Positions 8,782 through 17,725 of a stretch of 64,000 nt of DNA are shown in pieces. Position 1 is the stretch's first letter, and each line of letters begins with the position of its first letter. Below the pieces are notes generated by a model. It did no database searches and was not told the origin of the DNA. It saw only the letters and a program-made list of their open reading frames with translations. Made by a program: the position numbers and the translations under genes. Source of the stretch: Aliikangiella marina (lineage in GTDB: Bacteria; Pseudomonadota; Gammaproteobacteria; Enterobacterales; Kangiellaceae); contig NZ_VIKR01000002.1 in NCBI RefSeq assembly GCF_007004765.1, positions 1,054,001 through 1,118,000 of the forward strand, written 5' to 3'.

Positions 8782-9453
8782 GTGAACTCAAAGGTAAATA
8801 TCGAAACTTCACTTTTATTTCCAACAGTGGTCTCTAAAGTTGAACACGGTGATAGGCCTGAAAACCAGTATTTTTACGATCTTGTTTCTAAGATGAAACT
8901 CGATAAATCAATTGCGAATAAATGTGAAGCTGCAGATACCACAACATTTATGGGCTACCAGCCCGATATTGTGTTACATGAGTACTTGGAAAACGACCCG
9001 ATGTGGCAATCGTTCATGAATCAATGCTTTCACCCTGCGATTCAAGCCCATATGCAAAAACATCAAATGATCGCAGGGTTTCCTGTTCCAGGATCGACTT
9101 ACGTGATTCATTCTAGTTGGGCTGTAATTTATCCCGCTAATTCTTATCAAGCCCCGCATTTTCATCGAGATACCAGTTGTGTTTTTACTTATTATGTAAA
9201 AGTGCCGAAAAGGCCCTCTCCGGAAGCGGCGATAACGTTTATCAATCCCAACTTGGCTTCAACTTATCCGAAATTAAAATCGTTTGCTTATGATCATACG
9301 ATACAGCCGAAGAATGGTAGTAACGTTATTTTTCCTGGAAGTATGCAACATTACGCTCATCCCCATTTTGGTGATGAAGAAAAAATGATCATCGTTTTTG
9401 ATATTGGGTTTGAACCACCTTCAGGTTATCAAAGACAGAAAAATAGATATTAG
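8782..9453 (+). CDS. Putative 2OG-Fe(II) oxygenase (PF13759-like)
   Basis: A 223-residue protein starting with GTG at 8782, with GGAG upstream. It resembles the putative 2OG-Fe(II) oxygenase family PF13759: WAVIYPANSYQAPHFHRDTS carries His126 and His128 (with Asp130), followed by a strand VFTYYVKVP, FINPN, and the distal GSNVIFPGSMQHYAHP with His190 and His193. Lys201 may contact 2-oxoglutarate. No signal peptide or membrane segment. It follows the P4H-like oxygenase at 8171 on the same strand, so the two probably act in one pathway. The substrate is unknown. Confidence 0.65.
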   Translation: MNSKVNIETSLLFPTVVSKVEHGDRPENQYFYDLVSKMKLDKSIANKCEAADTTTFMGYQPDIVLHEYLENDPMWQSFMNQCFHPAIQAHMQKHQMIAGFPVPGSTYVIHSSWAVIYPANSYQAPHFHRDTSCVFTYYVKVPKRPSPEAAITFINPNLASTYPKLKSFAYDHTIQPKNGSNVIFPGSMQHYAHPHFGDEEKMIIVFDIGFEPPSGYQRQKNRY

Positions 9454-9755
9454 GTTTTGTATAGATATTTTAAATAAAATCGTCGAAATGAATAGAATAA
9501 TTTTTAAGCAATTGATTCAGTTATTTTAAAAATTAAACGCAATTATTCGTCATATTGTCGTAAAACCTATCCATTATAATCGAATTGACTCATTGGACCT
9601 GTTCGCTTCATTTTAATCTTTCTTTCCACCACTTGTTGAAAAGTTTTAAGTCGATCTGTAAGGTCAATGCATGATATTGTTTACAAAGCTTAGCTAATTA
9701 GTTGATATCACTACGATTAATTAAAAATATTCGTTAAAAGACTCTGGTAGAGAAA

Positions 9756-9908
9756 ATGACTACCCACGAAACCATTAAAAACGTCTTAAATTATGGAAAA
9801 GGGTCAAATAAAGTAGATTTAATAAATAATATTGAATTTTTACCAGTTTTTTCAATGTTTAATTGTGAAAATACCTTTAATAATCAAAAGCATACATACG
9901 AATTGTGA
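9756..9908 (+). CDS. Possible 50-residue small protein (hypothetical)
   Basis: ATG at 9756 is preceded by TAGAG at a usable spacing. The translation begins MTTHETIKNVLNYGKGSNK and ends HTYEL; it is soluble in character, with one cysteine. It stands alone between the oxygenase genes and the TonB operon promoter. Nothing in it is recognisable, and AT-rich spacer could produce such an ORF by chance. Confidence 0.25.
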   Translation: MTTHETIKNVLNYGKGSNKVDLINNIEFLPVFSMFNCENTFNNQKHTYEL

Positions 9909-9958
9909 AGGTCGTAAATTTCAAACTTTGAAGGCGTTTCTAAAATCTCTATAACCGA

Positions 9959-9987
9959 TTGACTCAAGTATATTTTCCGTCTATAGT
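9959..9987 (+). promoter_or_regulatory. Strong sigma70-like promoter of the TonB-system operon
   Basis: TTGACT (9959-9964) and TATAGT (9982-9987) with an exact 17-base spacer, each matching 5 of 6 consensus positions. Transcription would start near 9994, giving a leader of about 160 bases before the DUF3450 gene. No Fur-box-like sequence was seen near it. Confidence 0.7.
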
Positions 9988-10152
9988 CCACACTATTGTG
10001 TACGTGAGAGCTTCGCAACCTTACCTCGTGCTCATAAAAAGTACACATTTAACAACAACTAAAACACCGATCTCGTAGCGAAAAAGACAGGAAAATAGAT
10101 TTTCTTATCAATTTCGATTTGTTTTTAACCCTTAGATAAGTTTGGAAACAAT

Positions 10153-10938
10153 ATGCTTAATCGCAATAAAACAACAAAACTTAAAGCAATGTTGGTTGGG
10201 ATGACTGCAGTGCTTACTGCTTTCACTGCCAATGCAACACAGAAGCTTGATGAGTCGATCAGAATTGAAACTCAAATCGCAACAGCATCCACTCAGTCAC
10301 AACAAAAAATTGATCGTTTTGCTGAGCAAACCATGGGAATGGCTGCTGACTACAAATCAACACTTCGTGTCATCGAAAGTTTGAAAATTTACAACAATCA
10401 ATTGGAACAATTGATTGCTTCTCAAGAAAAAGAAATGCAATCCATTCAGCAAGAAATCGATACTATCGATGAGACAGAGCGCGGTGTAGTCCCGCTAATG
10501 AATGAGATGATTGCTTCACTAGAAAGATTCATCGAACTCGACTTACCTTTCAAAAAACAAGATCGTTTAGATCGTGTGAACCGTCTGAAAAACAACATGC
10601 TTCGTGCTGATGTCCCGACAGCGGAAAAATATCGTACGATTCTTGCTGCATATGAAGACGAAATTAAATACGGTGATAGTTTCGAGTCTTACACAGGTGA
10701 CATTACATCAGGACAAGGTGACCAGCAGGTTGAGTTTTTACGATTCGGTCGCGTTTTACTTGTTTACTTGACACTCGATGGCTCGCAAGCGGGTTTCTGG
10801 AATACAGATACTAATCGTTGGGAAGAACTTGGTAGCGAATACATTCGTTCAATTGAACAAGGTATTAAAATGGCTAACAAACAAGCGAGTAACAACCTAA
10901 TCAAATTACCTGTACCTGCAGCGAAAGGGGCTCAATAA
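10153..10938 (+). CDS. DUF3450 periplasmic protein of a TonB2-type system
   Basis: A 261-residue exported protein with a signal peptide (LKAMLVGMTAVLTAFTANA). The mature part is a coiled coil (about residues 30-120, with an EKEMQSIQQEI heptad pattern) followed by a small compact domain including EFLRFGRVLLVYLTLDGSQAGFWN. This is the DUF3450 family, always found at the head of DUF3450-ExbB-ExbB-ExbD-TonB-TPR operons. Known work on such systems in Vibrio (TtpC-containing TonB2) supports a periplasmic role in energy transfer; the precise role of DUF3450 is not known to me. It is the first gene of a six-gene operon with very short spacers. Confidence 0.88.
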   Translation: MLNRNKTTKLKAMLVGMTAVLTAFTANATQKLDESIRIETQIATASTQSQQKIDRFAEQTMGMAADYKSTLRVIESLKIYNNQLEQLIASQEKEMQSIQQEIDTIDETERGVVPLMNEMIASLERFIELDLPFKKQDRLDRVNRLKNNMLRADVPTAEKYRTILAAYEDEIKYGDSFESYTGDITSGQGDQQVEFLRFGRVLLVYLTLDGSQAGFWNTDTNRWEELGSEYIRSIEQGIKMANKQASNNLIKLPVPAAKGAQ

Positions 10939-10939
10939 A

Positions 10940-12313
10940 ATGAAAATTAAGAATCTATTGATCGCCGCGGTACTAGCGGGCACAACATTCTCGGCAGTAG
11001 CAGCTGAGCAACAACCAACTGGCGCTGTTAAAAAGCCTGCAGCTGAGACTCTTGATCAGTTGTTAAAATTGGTTAAAGAAAACAAAATCAAGCAAGATAA
11101 CTTCAACAAAGAGCGTGAAGCGCGTTTCTTGCGTGAAAGAAACAATCAAAGAGCATTGTTGAATGCGGCAAAAGACGAGCAGAGACGAGAAGAAGCTCGT
11201 ACCGATCGTTTGAAAGCCCAATACGAAGCTAATGATAAGAAGCTTGCAGAGCTTGAAGAGCAAAAGTTCCTTAAAGCGGGTTCTTTAGGTGAGATGATTG
11301 GTGTGGTTCGTCAACGCGCTGGTAACACCGCATCGAGCTTGAAACGTTCTATGGTTTCTGCACAGTTCCCTAATCGTCATCAAAAATTAGAGCAACTCGC
11401 TCAAGCGAAAGTTTTCCCACAGATTCCAGAGATCAGAAGCTTGTGGGTAGAAATGCAAAACGAAATGACTGAACAAGGCAAAGTTGTTAAGTTCAAAACT
11501 GACATTATCAATACTGAAGGTCGAAAAGAACCTCGCGACATCGTTCGTGTTGGTGCGTTCAACTTAATTTCTTCTGGCGAGTATCTTGTGTTTGATGGCG
11601 AAGACATCAAGCAGTTAACGAGAGCACCTCATGCGCGTTTCACAAGCCTTATCGACGACTTCCAAGGTGCGACTGCAGGATTCGAAGCGTTAGCGCTTGA
11701 TCCATCGCGCGGCGGTATCTTAACGCAAGAAGTTAAGCGTGAATCTTGGCCTGAGCGTGTTCAAAACTACGCTGGACCAGTTGGTACTGCAATTGGTGTT
11801 GTTTTATTAGTTGGTTTACTCATCGTTGTTGAGCGTTTAATCACGCTAATGGCGCTTCGCGGTAAAATGGCAGCACAAGCTAAATCTTCTACGCCTGGAA
11901 ATAACCCCTTAGGACGTATTATGGCCGTTTATCTAGCTAATAAGGATGACGACGTAGAGAACCTAGAGTTGAAACTTGACGAAGCAGTATTGAAAGAAAC
12001 ACCTAAGATTGAAACACGTATCACCATAATCAAGGTATTCGCTGCTGTAGCACCACTTATGGGTCTACTTGGTACTGTTACAGGTATGATCGAAACCTTC
12101 CAAAGCATCACGCTTTACGGAACAGGCGATCCGAAAATCATGGCAGGCGGTATCTCGTCAGCATTGATTACAACCGTACTTGGTATCGTTGCAGCTCTAC
12201 CATTAATCCTAGCTCACAGCTTTGTATCGGGTATCTCTAAAGGTCTGGTTCACATGCTAGAAGAGCAAAGCACTGGTTTAATTGCGCAGCATCAAGAAGA
12301 ATCAGGAGCATAA
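10940..12313 (+). CDS. MotA/TolQ/ExbB proton channel family protein with long periplasmic N-terminal domain (TtpC-like)
   Basis: A 457-residue protein: signal peptide (about 1-21), a periplasmic coiled-coil region rich in K, E and R (about 35-115), a compact domain, then a membrane segment near 275-300 and the ExbB/TolQ core with PLMGLLGTVTGMIETF (about 370) and a last membrane pair near 400-435. The extended N-terminus distinguishes TtpC-type proteins from ordinary ExbB. It begins one base after the preceding stop, with AAAGGGG as ribosome binding site. With the second ExbB, ExbD and TonB it should form the proton-driven inner membrane motor. Confidence 0.9.
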   Translation: MKIKNLLIAAVLAGTTFSAVAAEQQPTGAVKKPAAETLDQLLKLVKENKIKQDNFNKEREARFLRERNNQRALLNAAKDEQRREEARTDRLKAQYEANDKKLAELEEQKFLKAGSLGEMIGVVRQRAGNTASSLKRSMVSAQFPNRHQKLEQLAQAKVFPQIPEIRSLWVEMQNEMTEQGKVVKFKTDIINTEGRKEPRDIVRVGAFNLISSGEYLVFDGEDIKQLTRAPHARFTSLIDDFQGATAGFEALALDPSRGGILTQEVKRESWPERVQNYAGPVGTAIGVVLLVGLLIVVERLITLMALRGKMAAQAKSSTPGNNPLGRIMAVYLANKDDDVENLELKLDEAVLKETPKIETRITIIKVFAAVAPLMGLLGTVTGMIETFQSITLYGTGDPKIMAGGISSALITTVLGIVAALPLILAHSFVSGISKGLVHMLEEQSTGLIAQHQEESGA

Positions 12314-12316
12314 TTA

Positions 12317-12841
12317 ATGCTATTTCTTGAGGAACTATTTGACACAGTCTCCCGGTTCTTAGAAGCCGGGGGCGACGTTTTGTGGTTTATCGCAGCAGCG
12401 CTCGTGTTTATGTGGTCGATGATTATCGAAAGGTTATGGTACTTTTCGTTTACTTATCCGAAGCAAGCACGGTTGTTGGTCGCTAAATGGGAGTCGCGTA
12501 AAGACACGACTTCTTGGCATGCTCACAGAATTAGAGAAGCTTGGATTTCTCAGATGAAGGAAAAACTTCATTCTGGTCTACTAGTAATCAAAACTATTGT
12601 AGCTATTTGTCCCATGATCGGATTGTTGGGCACGGTTACGGGTATGGTGAACGTATTTGAAATTATGGCTCTTTCTGGGACAGGTAACGCAAGACTGATG
12701 GCAGCCGGTATCACCCAGGCAACTATACCGACTATGGCGGGAATGGTTGCGGCACTATCCGGTTTATTTATTAGTTCGAGGTTAGAGTACTCAGCGAACG
12801 TTCACGCTCAAGAACTTGCTGATCACATGCCTCATCATTAA
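12317..12841 (+). CDS. exbB: ExbB-type proton channel protein
   Basis: A 174-residue ExbB with three membrane segments: about residues 18-40 (VLWFIAAALVFMWSMIIERLW), about 85-110 and about 130-150. The conserved ICPMIGLLGTVTGMVNVF motif lies near residue 95. It starts three bases after the TtpC-like stop with AGGAG upstream. It is shorter than E. coli ExbB, as is usual for the second ExbB in these operons. Partner of the ExbD encoded 20 bases downstream. Confidence 0.92.
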   Translation: MLFLEELFDTVSRFLEAGGDVLWFIAAALVFMWSMIIERLWYFSFTYPKQARLLVAKWESRKDTTSWHAHRIREAWISQMKEKLHSGLLVIKTIVAICPMIGLLGTVTGMVNVFEIMALSGTGNARLMAAGITQATIPTMAGMVAALSGLFISSRLEYSANVHAQELADHMPHH

Positions 12842-12860
12842 CTTTTAGGACCAGAGTTAA

Positions 12861-13262
12861 ATGGCAAAAAAGAATTTACGGCCAAAAGAAGAAGAAGCCG
12901 CGATTGATATGACGCCGATGCTCGACATCGTCTTTATCATGCTTATCTTTTTCATCGTTACGACTTCATTCGTTAAGGAATCTGGCGTTAAAGTTTTGGA
13001 ACCAACTGCTTTGACGGCTGAGAAAAAACCCAAAGCGAATATCTTTATAGGTATCACTGCAAACAGTGAAATCTATATGCAGAAGAAGAAAGTCAAAAAG
13101 GAAGATGTTCGTACTGAAGTTGAAGCGATGTTACTAGAGAATCCTGAAAGCAGTATTGTTATTCAGGCTGACGTAGCAGCAAAATCAGGGATTATGCTAG
13201 ACGTTATGGACGCAGCGAGAGCTGCGGGCGTCAAAAATATCTCTGTAGCAGCGGAGAAGTAA
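12861..13262 (+). CDS. exbD: ExbD biopolymer transport protein
   Basis: A 133-residue ExbD: short cytoplasmic N-terminus, one membrane helix (about 22-42) carrying the conserved proton-path aspartate Asp22 in the DMTPMLDIVFIML motif, and a periplasmic domain. It works with ExbB to harness the proton gradient and drive TonB. The next gene (tonB) starts two bases after its stop. Confidence 0.93.
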   Translation: MAKKNLRPKEEEAAIDMTPMLDIVFIMLIFFIVTTSFVKESGVKVLEPTALTAEKKPKANIFIGITANSEIYMQKKKVKKEDVRTEVEAMLLENPESSIVIQADVAAKSGIMLDVMDAARAAGVKNISVAAEK

Positions 13263-13263
13263 T

Positions 13264-13896
13264 ATGCAAAGATTAATTATTGGTTTAGGTATTGGCGGTG
13301 GAGTTACATTTGGTCTGTTTGTGCTTATGGCATTCTTGATCAAATCAGAACTTAAAGCGCCACCAAAAATCGAAGAGAACTTGGTTGAGTTTGTTATCGC
13401 AGCGCCAGAAGAAGACTTGCGTGTCCGTGACAGACGGTTGCCAAAGAAGCCACCACCACCAAAGAATCCACCACCACCAAAGAATCCACCACCACCGCAA
13501 GTACGAAAAGTTGCCAAAATTCAAAAGCCAACTAAGGCGCTTAATCTGAATCTTGATAACTTCGATATGAGCGTTAATACAGGTACTTATTTGGGCAATG
13601 CTGGTGCATCAGGTTTGTCTGATGGTGATGCTATCCCGATGGTAATTATTGAGCCTCGCTACCCGCGTAAAGCGGCTATGGAAGGTATCGAAGGTTGGGT
13701 TAGATTTGAATTCACTGTCTCGCCTGACGGGTCGCCAAAAGATATCAGAGTTATTGACGCAAAGCCCAAACGCGTTTTCGAACGTGACGCGCGTAAAGCC
13801 ATATTCAAATGGAAGTTCAAGCCAAAAGTCATCGACGGAAAGGCAGTAGAGCAGCCGAATATGCGTTACACGATGGAATTCAAACTAGGCGAGTAA
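13264..13896 (+). CDS. tonB: TonB energy transducer (TonB2-like)
   Basis: A 210-residue TonB: an N-terminal membrane helix (about 3-28) with almost no cytoplasmic lead, a proline-rich spacer (about 58-80, PPPPKN repeats encoded by an 18-bp DNA repeat), and a C-terminal TonB domain (about 125-210) with PRYPRKAAMEGIEGWVRFEF and a final beta strand RYTMEFKLGE. It would contact TonB boxes of outer membrane receptors, possibly the one at 2246. It is short, as in TonB2 systems, so periplasmic helpers such as the DUF3450 and TtpC-like proteins may compensate for limited reach. Confidence 0.93.
   Translation: MQRLIIGLGIGGGVTFGLFVLMAFLIKSELKAPPKIEENLVEFVIAAPEEDLRVRDRRLPKKPPPPKNPPPPKNPPPPQVRKVAKIQKPTKALNLNLDNFDMSVNTGTYLGNAGASGLSDGDAIPMVIIEPRYPRKAAMEGIEGWVRFEFTVSPDGSPKDIRVIDAKPKRVFERDARKAIFKWKFKPKVIDGKAVEQPNMRYTMEFKLGE
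13450..13497 (+). repeat. 18-bp coding tandem repeat in tonB
   Basis: Two exact 18-base units (CCACCACCACCAAAGAAT) and a partial third encode the PPPPKN repeats of the TonB spacer. Exact DNA identity suggests recent duplication or slippage that would change spacer length. Confidence 0.85.
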
Positions 13897-13908
13897 GGGT
13901 TAATTAAT

Positions 13909-15198
13909 ATGATTAAGTTATCAAAATTTAAGGTATTAGCTTTTGCGATGGTCGGTTTGGTTGCGCCACTTACAGTGTCGGCTGTACCGAAAACTGATTT
14001 AACCAAAAGTTGTAAATCGCTCGTTAACCCAAATTTCCAAATTCCAAAAGCGCCAATTCGTGGTATGCCGGAAAAGATATACAAACGACAAACGCGCGCA
14101 TTGGAGCAAATGGCTGAAGGAAATTACAATGAAGCGATTGAGATGCTTCAGCGTATTTTCGACAACACTGGCGATAATTACATCAAAGCGGTAGTAAGCA
14201 TGAACTTGGCGTCAGCTTATGCCCAACAAAACAACTATGATGCATCTTTGCCACATTTTGAGAATGCACTTCAGTATGGTGAAGGCAATTTGCAATACGA
14301 GCAACTCCAAGCGGTTCGTCTTAACACGGCAAGTCTTAGCTACTCAGTGGGTAAGAAAGCAAACGCTGCTCGTCTGGCGAAGGAATGGTTAGCAAAGTCC
14401 AATAAAGAAGACCCTAAACCATACATTTTAATGGCTGTAATGGCTGCTGAAGACGGTAAATACCGCGAAGCAGTTTGCCCAGCTTGGAATGCGGTTAGAG
14501 TCGAGAAGAAACCTAAGAAGCAATACCATAATCTGCTTTTGGTTGCACATTATGAACTAAAAGATTTAGCGGGTTCTGCGAAAATTCTAAAGGAAATGGT
14601 TAACTACTTTCCCGAAGAAAAATCATACTGGAGACAATTATCCACGCTTTATTTATCAATGGATAGAGTGAAAGAGTCTTTAGCGCTCATGGAGATGTTG
14701 TACTTGAAAGGTGGTTTCGAAACTGAAAATGACTACAAAACATTATCAGCTTTGTTTGCTTATCAAGAAATCCCTTATCGTTCTGCTGAAATCTTAGAAG
14801 AAGGCATGGATAAAGGATTGGTTAAACCTGAAGTCAAGAACTGGAAATCAATTGCTGCGAACTATCGTGTGAGTAAAGAAGTTGATAAAGCCATTGTTGC
14901 TTATGGTAAGACCGCTGAAGCCGACAAGGATGGCGAAGAATTTGTGACTCAAGCGGAACTTTATTTGGAAAAAGAAAGTTATCGTGACTCTATCAAAGCG
15001 CTAGACAAAGCATTAGCGAAAGGCGTTAAAGATAAAGGTCGTGTATTGTTCACCAAAGGTAGTGCACAAGCGAATCTCGGACAATGTAAAACAGCAATTC
15101 GTACTTTGGAAGATGCGACAAAATATAAAAATTGGCGTAAAAGAGCGAATGCTTGGATTGCTTATGTCAAAGATCGTGAGAAGAACGACAAGTGTTAA
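13909..15198 (+). CDS. Periplasmic tetratricopeptide repeat protein of the TonB system
   Basis: A 429-residue exported protein with a signal peptide (LAFAMVGLVAPLTVSA) and a largely alpha-helical body containing TPR-like units, for example the segment around residues 70-105 (AVVSMNLASAYAQQNNYDASLPHFENAL) and the segment near 385-405. It is the last gene of the operon, 12 bases after tonB. Such TPR proteins occur at the end of TtpC-type TonB operons and are thought to act as scaffolds; the direct partner is unknown. A strong terminator follows. Confidence 0.85.
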   Translation: MIKLSKFKVLAFAMVGLVAPLTVSAVPKTDLTKSCKSLVNPNFQIPKAPIRGMPEKIYKRQTRALEQMAEGNYNEAIEMLQRIFDNTGDNYIKAVVSMNLASAYAQQNNYDASLPHFENALQYGEGNLQYEQLQAVRLNTASLSYSVGKKANAARLAKEWLAKSNKEDPKPYILMAVMAAEDGKYREAVCPAWNAVRVEKKPKKQYHNLLLVAHYELKDLAGSAKILKEMVNYFPEEKSYWRQLSTLYLSMDRVKESLALMEMLYLKGGFETENDYKTLSALFAYQEIPYRSAEILEEGMDKGLVKPEVKNWKSIAANYRVSKEVDKAIVAYGKTAEADKDGEEFVTQAELYLEKESYRDSIKALDKALAKGVKDKGRVLFTKGSAQANLGQCKTAIRTLEDATKYKNWRKRANAWIAYVKDREKNDKC

Positions 15199-15216
15199 TT
15201 CGGTTTAATACTAGAG

Positions 15217-15245
15217 AAAAAAAGCTGGCTTATGCCAGCTTTTTT
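15217..15245 (+). terminator. Rho-independent terminator of the TonB-system operon
   Basis: Stem AGCTGGC (15223-15229) with GCCAGCT (15234-15240), 4-base loop, preceded by seven A and followed by a T run. It lies 19 bases after the TPR stop codon. Confidence 0.92.
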
Positions 15246-15795
15246 GTTTCATAAGCTGATACTTTCTTCGCTTTTATATGTCACCCTTGATAAAACATTT
15301 TTGAACTAAACGGCACTATTTTTTCACTCAACTCGACAATAACCTATTTATCGCTGCTGATTATCGATACTTCGGTTTATAGCCCAAGACTTTTAATTGC
15401 TTCTTGATCTCCAAGTCAATCCTGCGTAGCAAGTAGATTAAGCTATTTTGTATCAATTTATCAATTTATCAATTAAGCAACTCAGCAACTAAGCAATAGT
15501 TTAACCGCCTGAATGCTGACAATAATGCGTTTTTTACAAGGTAACTAAGGCGAGTTTGTGCCGGTAAAAACTTAGTTATATGCTCCGAGAAATTTAAATT
15601 GTCGGAAAAAATGAATTAACAAGTAATTTGCTGAGGCTTGCTAATAACCGATAACCAATACCCAAAACGTGCTTAACAATTGAAGTCTGATTAATTGAAT
15701 CTCGATGCAGTAGCCTTTTTCCGCGTTTACCGGCTCAATGCTTTATTCTGACCTATGTCGCACAACAAACATTATTCTACTATTCGATATTTCAA
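15246..15795. other. Intergenic region between convergent operons
   Basis: About 550 bases with no gene I can support. It holds a 48-base stretch of 8-bp tandem repeats (15451-15498). The rest is AT-rich without recognisable motifs. Confidence 0.6.
15451..15498. repeat. Two adjoining triplets of 8-bp tandem repeats
   Basis: Three exact copies of TATCAATT (15451-15474) are followed directly by three near copies of AAGCAACT (15475-15498, read as AAGCAACT, CAGCAACT, AAGCAATA). The 8-base period is kept across both. Confidence 0.85.
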
Positions 15796-17025
15796 CTATT
15801 CGTATCGTAGTGCTTCAATGGGATCTAGGTTGGCCGCTTTAGCCGCAGGTAGAATTCCAAATAAGACTCCAACACCGGCGGAAAAACCGAAGGCTATTCC
15901 GACTGCCCATAAAGGGACATTAGCCGGCGGAAAGTTGGGAATTGATGCGGAAGCTAGCATGCCGAGTCCATAACCAAGAAGAATGCCGATGATTCCACCA
16001 AGCAATGAGAGAACCACCGCTTCAATCAAGAACTGCAACAAAATATGGTGGCGTTTTGCGCCGATTGCTTTGCAAATACCAATCTCACGAGTTCGCTCGG
16101 TTACCGAAACTAACATGATATTCATTATACCTATACCACCGACTATGAGCGAGATGCTGACGATCCCACCCAGCACTATCGTTAACATGCTGATAACGTC
16201 TGATATCCCAGACGTTAATTGTTCCGGCGTTTCAATTTTAAAGTCATCATCTTCACCTGGCTTTAATCGATGTTCTTTTCTTAATATCCGCTTAATCTTG
16301 CCTTTTATTTGTTCTAAGTTGTCTAAGTTCTTTAATTGCAACTGGACGAAAATATCTGGTTCTAATAAGTTGCCGTTCAAGCTTTGCATCGTGCTGTACG
16401 GAACAACGGCAAAATTGTCCTGACTAAATCCAAAAAATGATCCTTTGGGTTCTGCTAAGCCAATTACTTTAAGCCATTCACCAGCGAAAAAAATATATTC
16501 ACCGATTGGATTCTTGGGTAATGATAAATCTTCACGAAGCTTTTCACCGATAACGACAACTTTTCGCCGTGTTTGGTTATCGCTGTAGGATAAGAATCGA
16601 CCGTGTTTGATATCGATGTTTTGAACTGCTTGATAGGTGTAAGTCGAACCAGCGACTTGACCAAAGGCTTCTATACCTTTGTATTTAATCGAACTGGTTC
16701 CACCAACGTTTGAGCCAAGGGTCGGGGTAATATGTTCGACACCCTCAACACCTTCGCGGATTCGTTCTACATCTTGTGGTGTGATTCTTGCGATTTTTCC
16801 TTTTAAACGCTCGCTTCTCGGTGTGAAAGACCTCACTGAAATAGAGTTTGAACCGAACCCCTCAAATTGTTGATTGATTGAATAACTTAACCCTTGAATG
16901 ACAGAAACCACCGCAATTGTTGAGCTAACGCCGATAATAATGCCCAAGGTAGTTAGGAAGCTTCTAAATCCATGAGCTCTTACAGAGCTAATAGCGCTGC
17001 GAAAACTTTCGATTAAACTAAACAT
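15796..17025 (-). CDS. MacB/FtsX-type ABC transporter permease
   Basis: A 409-residue permease. The frame is open further upstream, but ATG at 17025 with AGGAAG seven bases before it, overlapping the end of the ATPase gene, is the better start ([14 protein letters not shown]). It has one N-terminal membrane segment ([23 protein letters not shown]), a MacB_PCD periplasmic domain, then three C-terminal membrane segments with the FtsX region ([21 protein letters not shown]). Together with the ATPase and HlyD-like adaptor it forms a MacAB-type exporter, which in this class moves lipoproteins, peptides or small molecules, perhaps through TolC. Last gene of a minus-strand operon. Confidence 0.9.
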   Translation of the reverse strand: MFSLIESFRSAISSVRAHGFRSFLTTLGIIIGVSSTIAVVSVIQGLSYSINQQFEGFGSNSISVRSFTPRSERLKGKIARITPQDVERIREGVEGVEHITPTLGSNVGGTSSIKYKGIEAFGQVAGSTYTYQAVQNIDIKHGRFLSYSDNQTRRKVVVIGEKLREDLSLPKNPIGEYIFFAGEWLKVIGLAEPKGSFFGFSQDNFAVVPYSTMQSLNGNLLEPDIFVQLQLKNLDNLEQIKGKIKRILRKEHRLKPGEDDDFKIETPEQLTSGISDVISMLTIVLGGIVSISLIVGGIGIMNIMLVSVTERTREIGICKAIGAKRHHILLQFLIEAVVLSLLGGIIGILLGYGLGMLASASIPNFPPANVPLWAVGIAFGFSAGVGVLFGILPAAKAANLDPIEALRYE

Positions 17026-17719
17026 TGGCAAGCTTCCTTTCGTTTTCGTAGTCTTCGACGATTTGGCCGTCACTGAGTCTGACAACTCTGTGGCAATGCT
17101 CGGCGATATCATCTTCATGAGTTACCATGATGATCGTTTGTCCCTCATTGTGAAGTTCATCGAAAAGGGTCATGATATCTTGAGTGGTCTGACTATCGAG
17201 ATTACCTGTGGGTTCGTCTGCCAGAAGAATCGATGGTTGAGTCACAAGGGCTCTTGCAATGGCTACACGTTGCCTTTGGCCTCCAGAAAGTTCGCTCGGA
17301 ATATGATCCATTCTGTCGGCTAAGTTGACTTTTTCTAAGGCTTCTTTCGCTAAATTTTTGCGTAGGTTCAAAGGAATACCTTTATAGACTAAAGGTAGCA
17401 TCACATTATTTAGCGCACTGGCACGTGGTAGTAAGTTAAAGCTTTGAAAAATGAAACCGATTTCTTTGTTTCGTATGTCGGCTAATTCATTTTGCGTGAG
17501 CGTCGAGACATTTTTTTCGTTGAGTAAGTAGCGTCCTTTGGTTGGTTTATCGAGGCAGCCTAAAATATTCATCATTGTCGATTTGCCGGAGCCTGATGAG
17601 CCGATAAAGGCGATGTACTCATTAGGCTTTATCGTTAAGTTAATATGGCTAAGCGCTTTAACTTGTTGGTCACCCATATAATAATATTTGCAGATGTCTT
17701 CGAGTAAAATGAGGCTCAT
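17018..17719 (-). CDS. MacB/LolD-type ABC transporter ATP-binding protein
   Basis: A 233-residue ATPase of the LolD/MacB family: Walker [10 protein letters not shown] (40-48), Q-loop region [12 protein letters not shown], signature [15 protein letters not shown], Walker [13 protein letters not shown], and switch histidine in VTHE. It starts six bases after the adaptor stop and overlaps the permease start by eight bases, so the three proteins are made together. Confidence 0.95.
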   Translation of the reverse strand: MSLILLEDICKYYYMGDQQVKALSHINLTIKPNEYIAFIGSSGSGKSTMMNILGCLDKPTKGRYLLNEKNVSTLTQNELADIRNKEIGFIFQSFNLLPRASALNNVMLPLVYKGIPLNLRKNLAKEALEKVNLADRMDHIPSELSGGQRQRVAIARALVTQPSILLADEPTGNLDSQTTQDIMTLFDELHNEGQTIIMVTHEDDIAEHCHRVVRLSDGQIVEDYENERKLANV

Positions 17720-17725
17720 AGTTTC

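Larger units (their letters stand above)
9454..10152. other. Intergenic region upstream of the TonB-system operon
   Basis: About 700 AT-rich bases. It contains a possible 50-codon ORF (9756-9908), a near-consensus promoter (9959-9987) and a leader of about 160 bases. No RNA gene was recognised. Confidence 0.6.

Noticed and set aside
15983-16423. A 146-codon plus-strand ORF opposite the MacB-type permease
   Set aside because: It is the antisense of conserved permease coding sequence and has no supporting signals.
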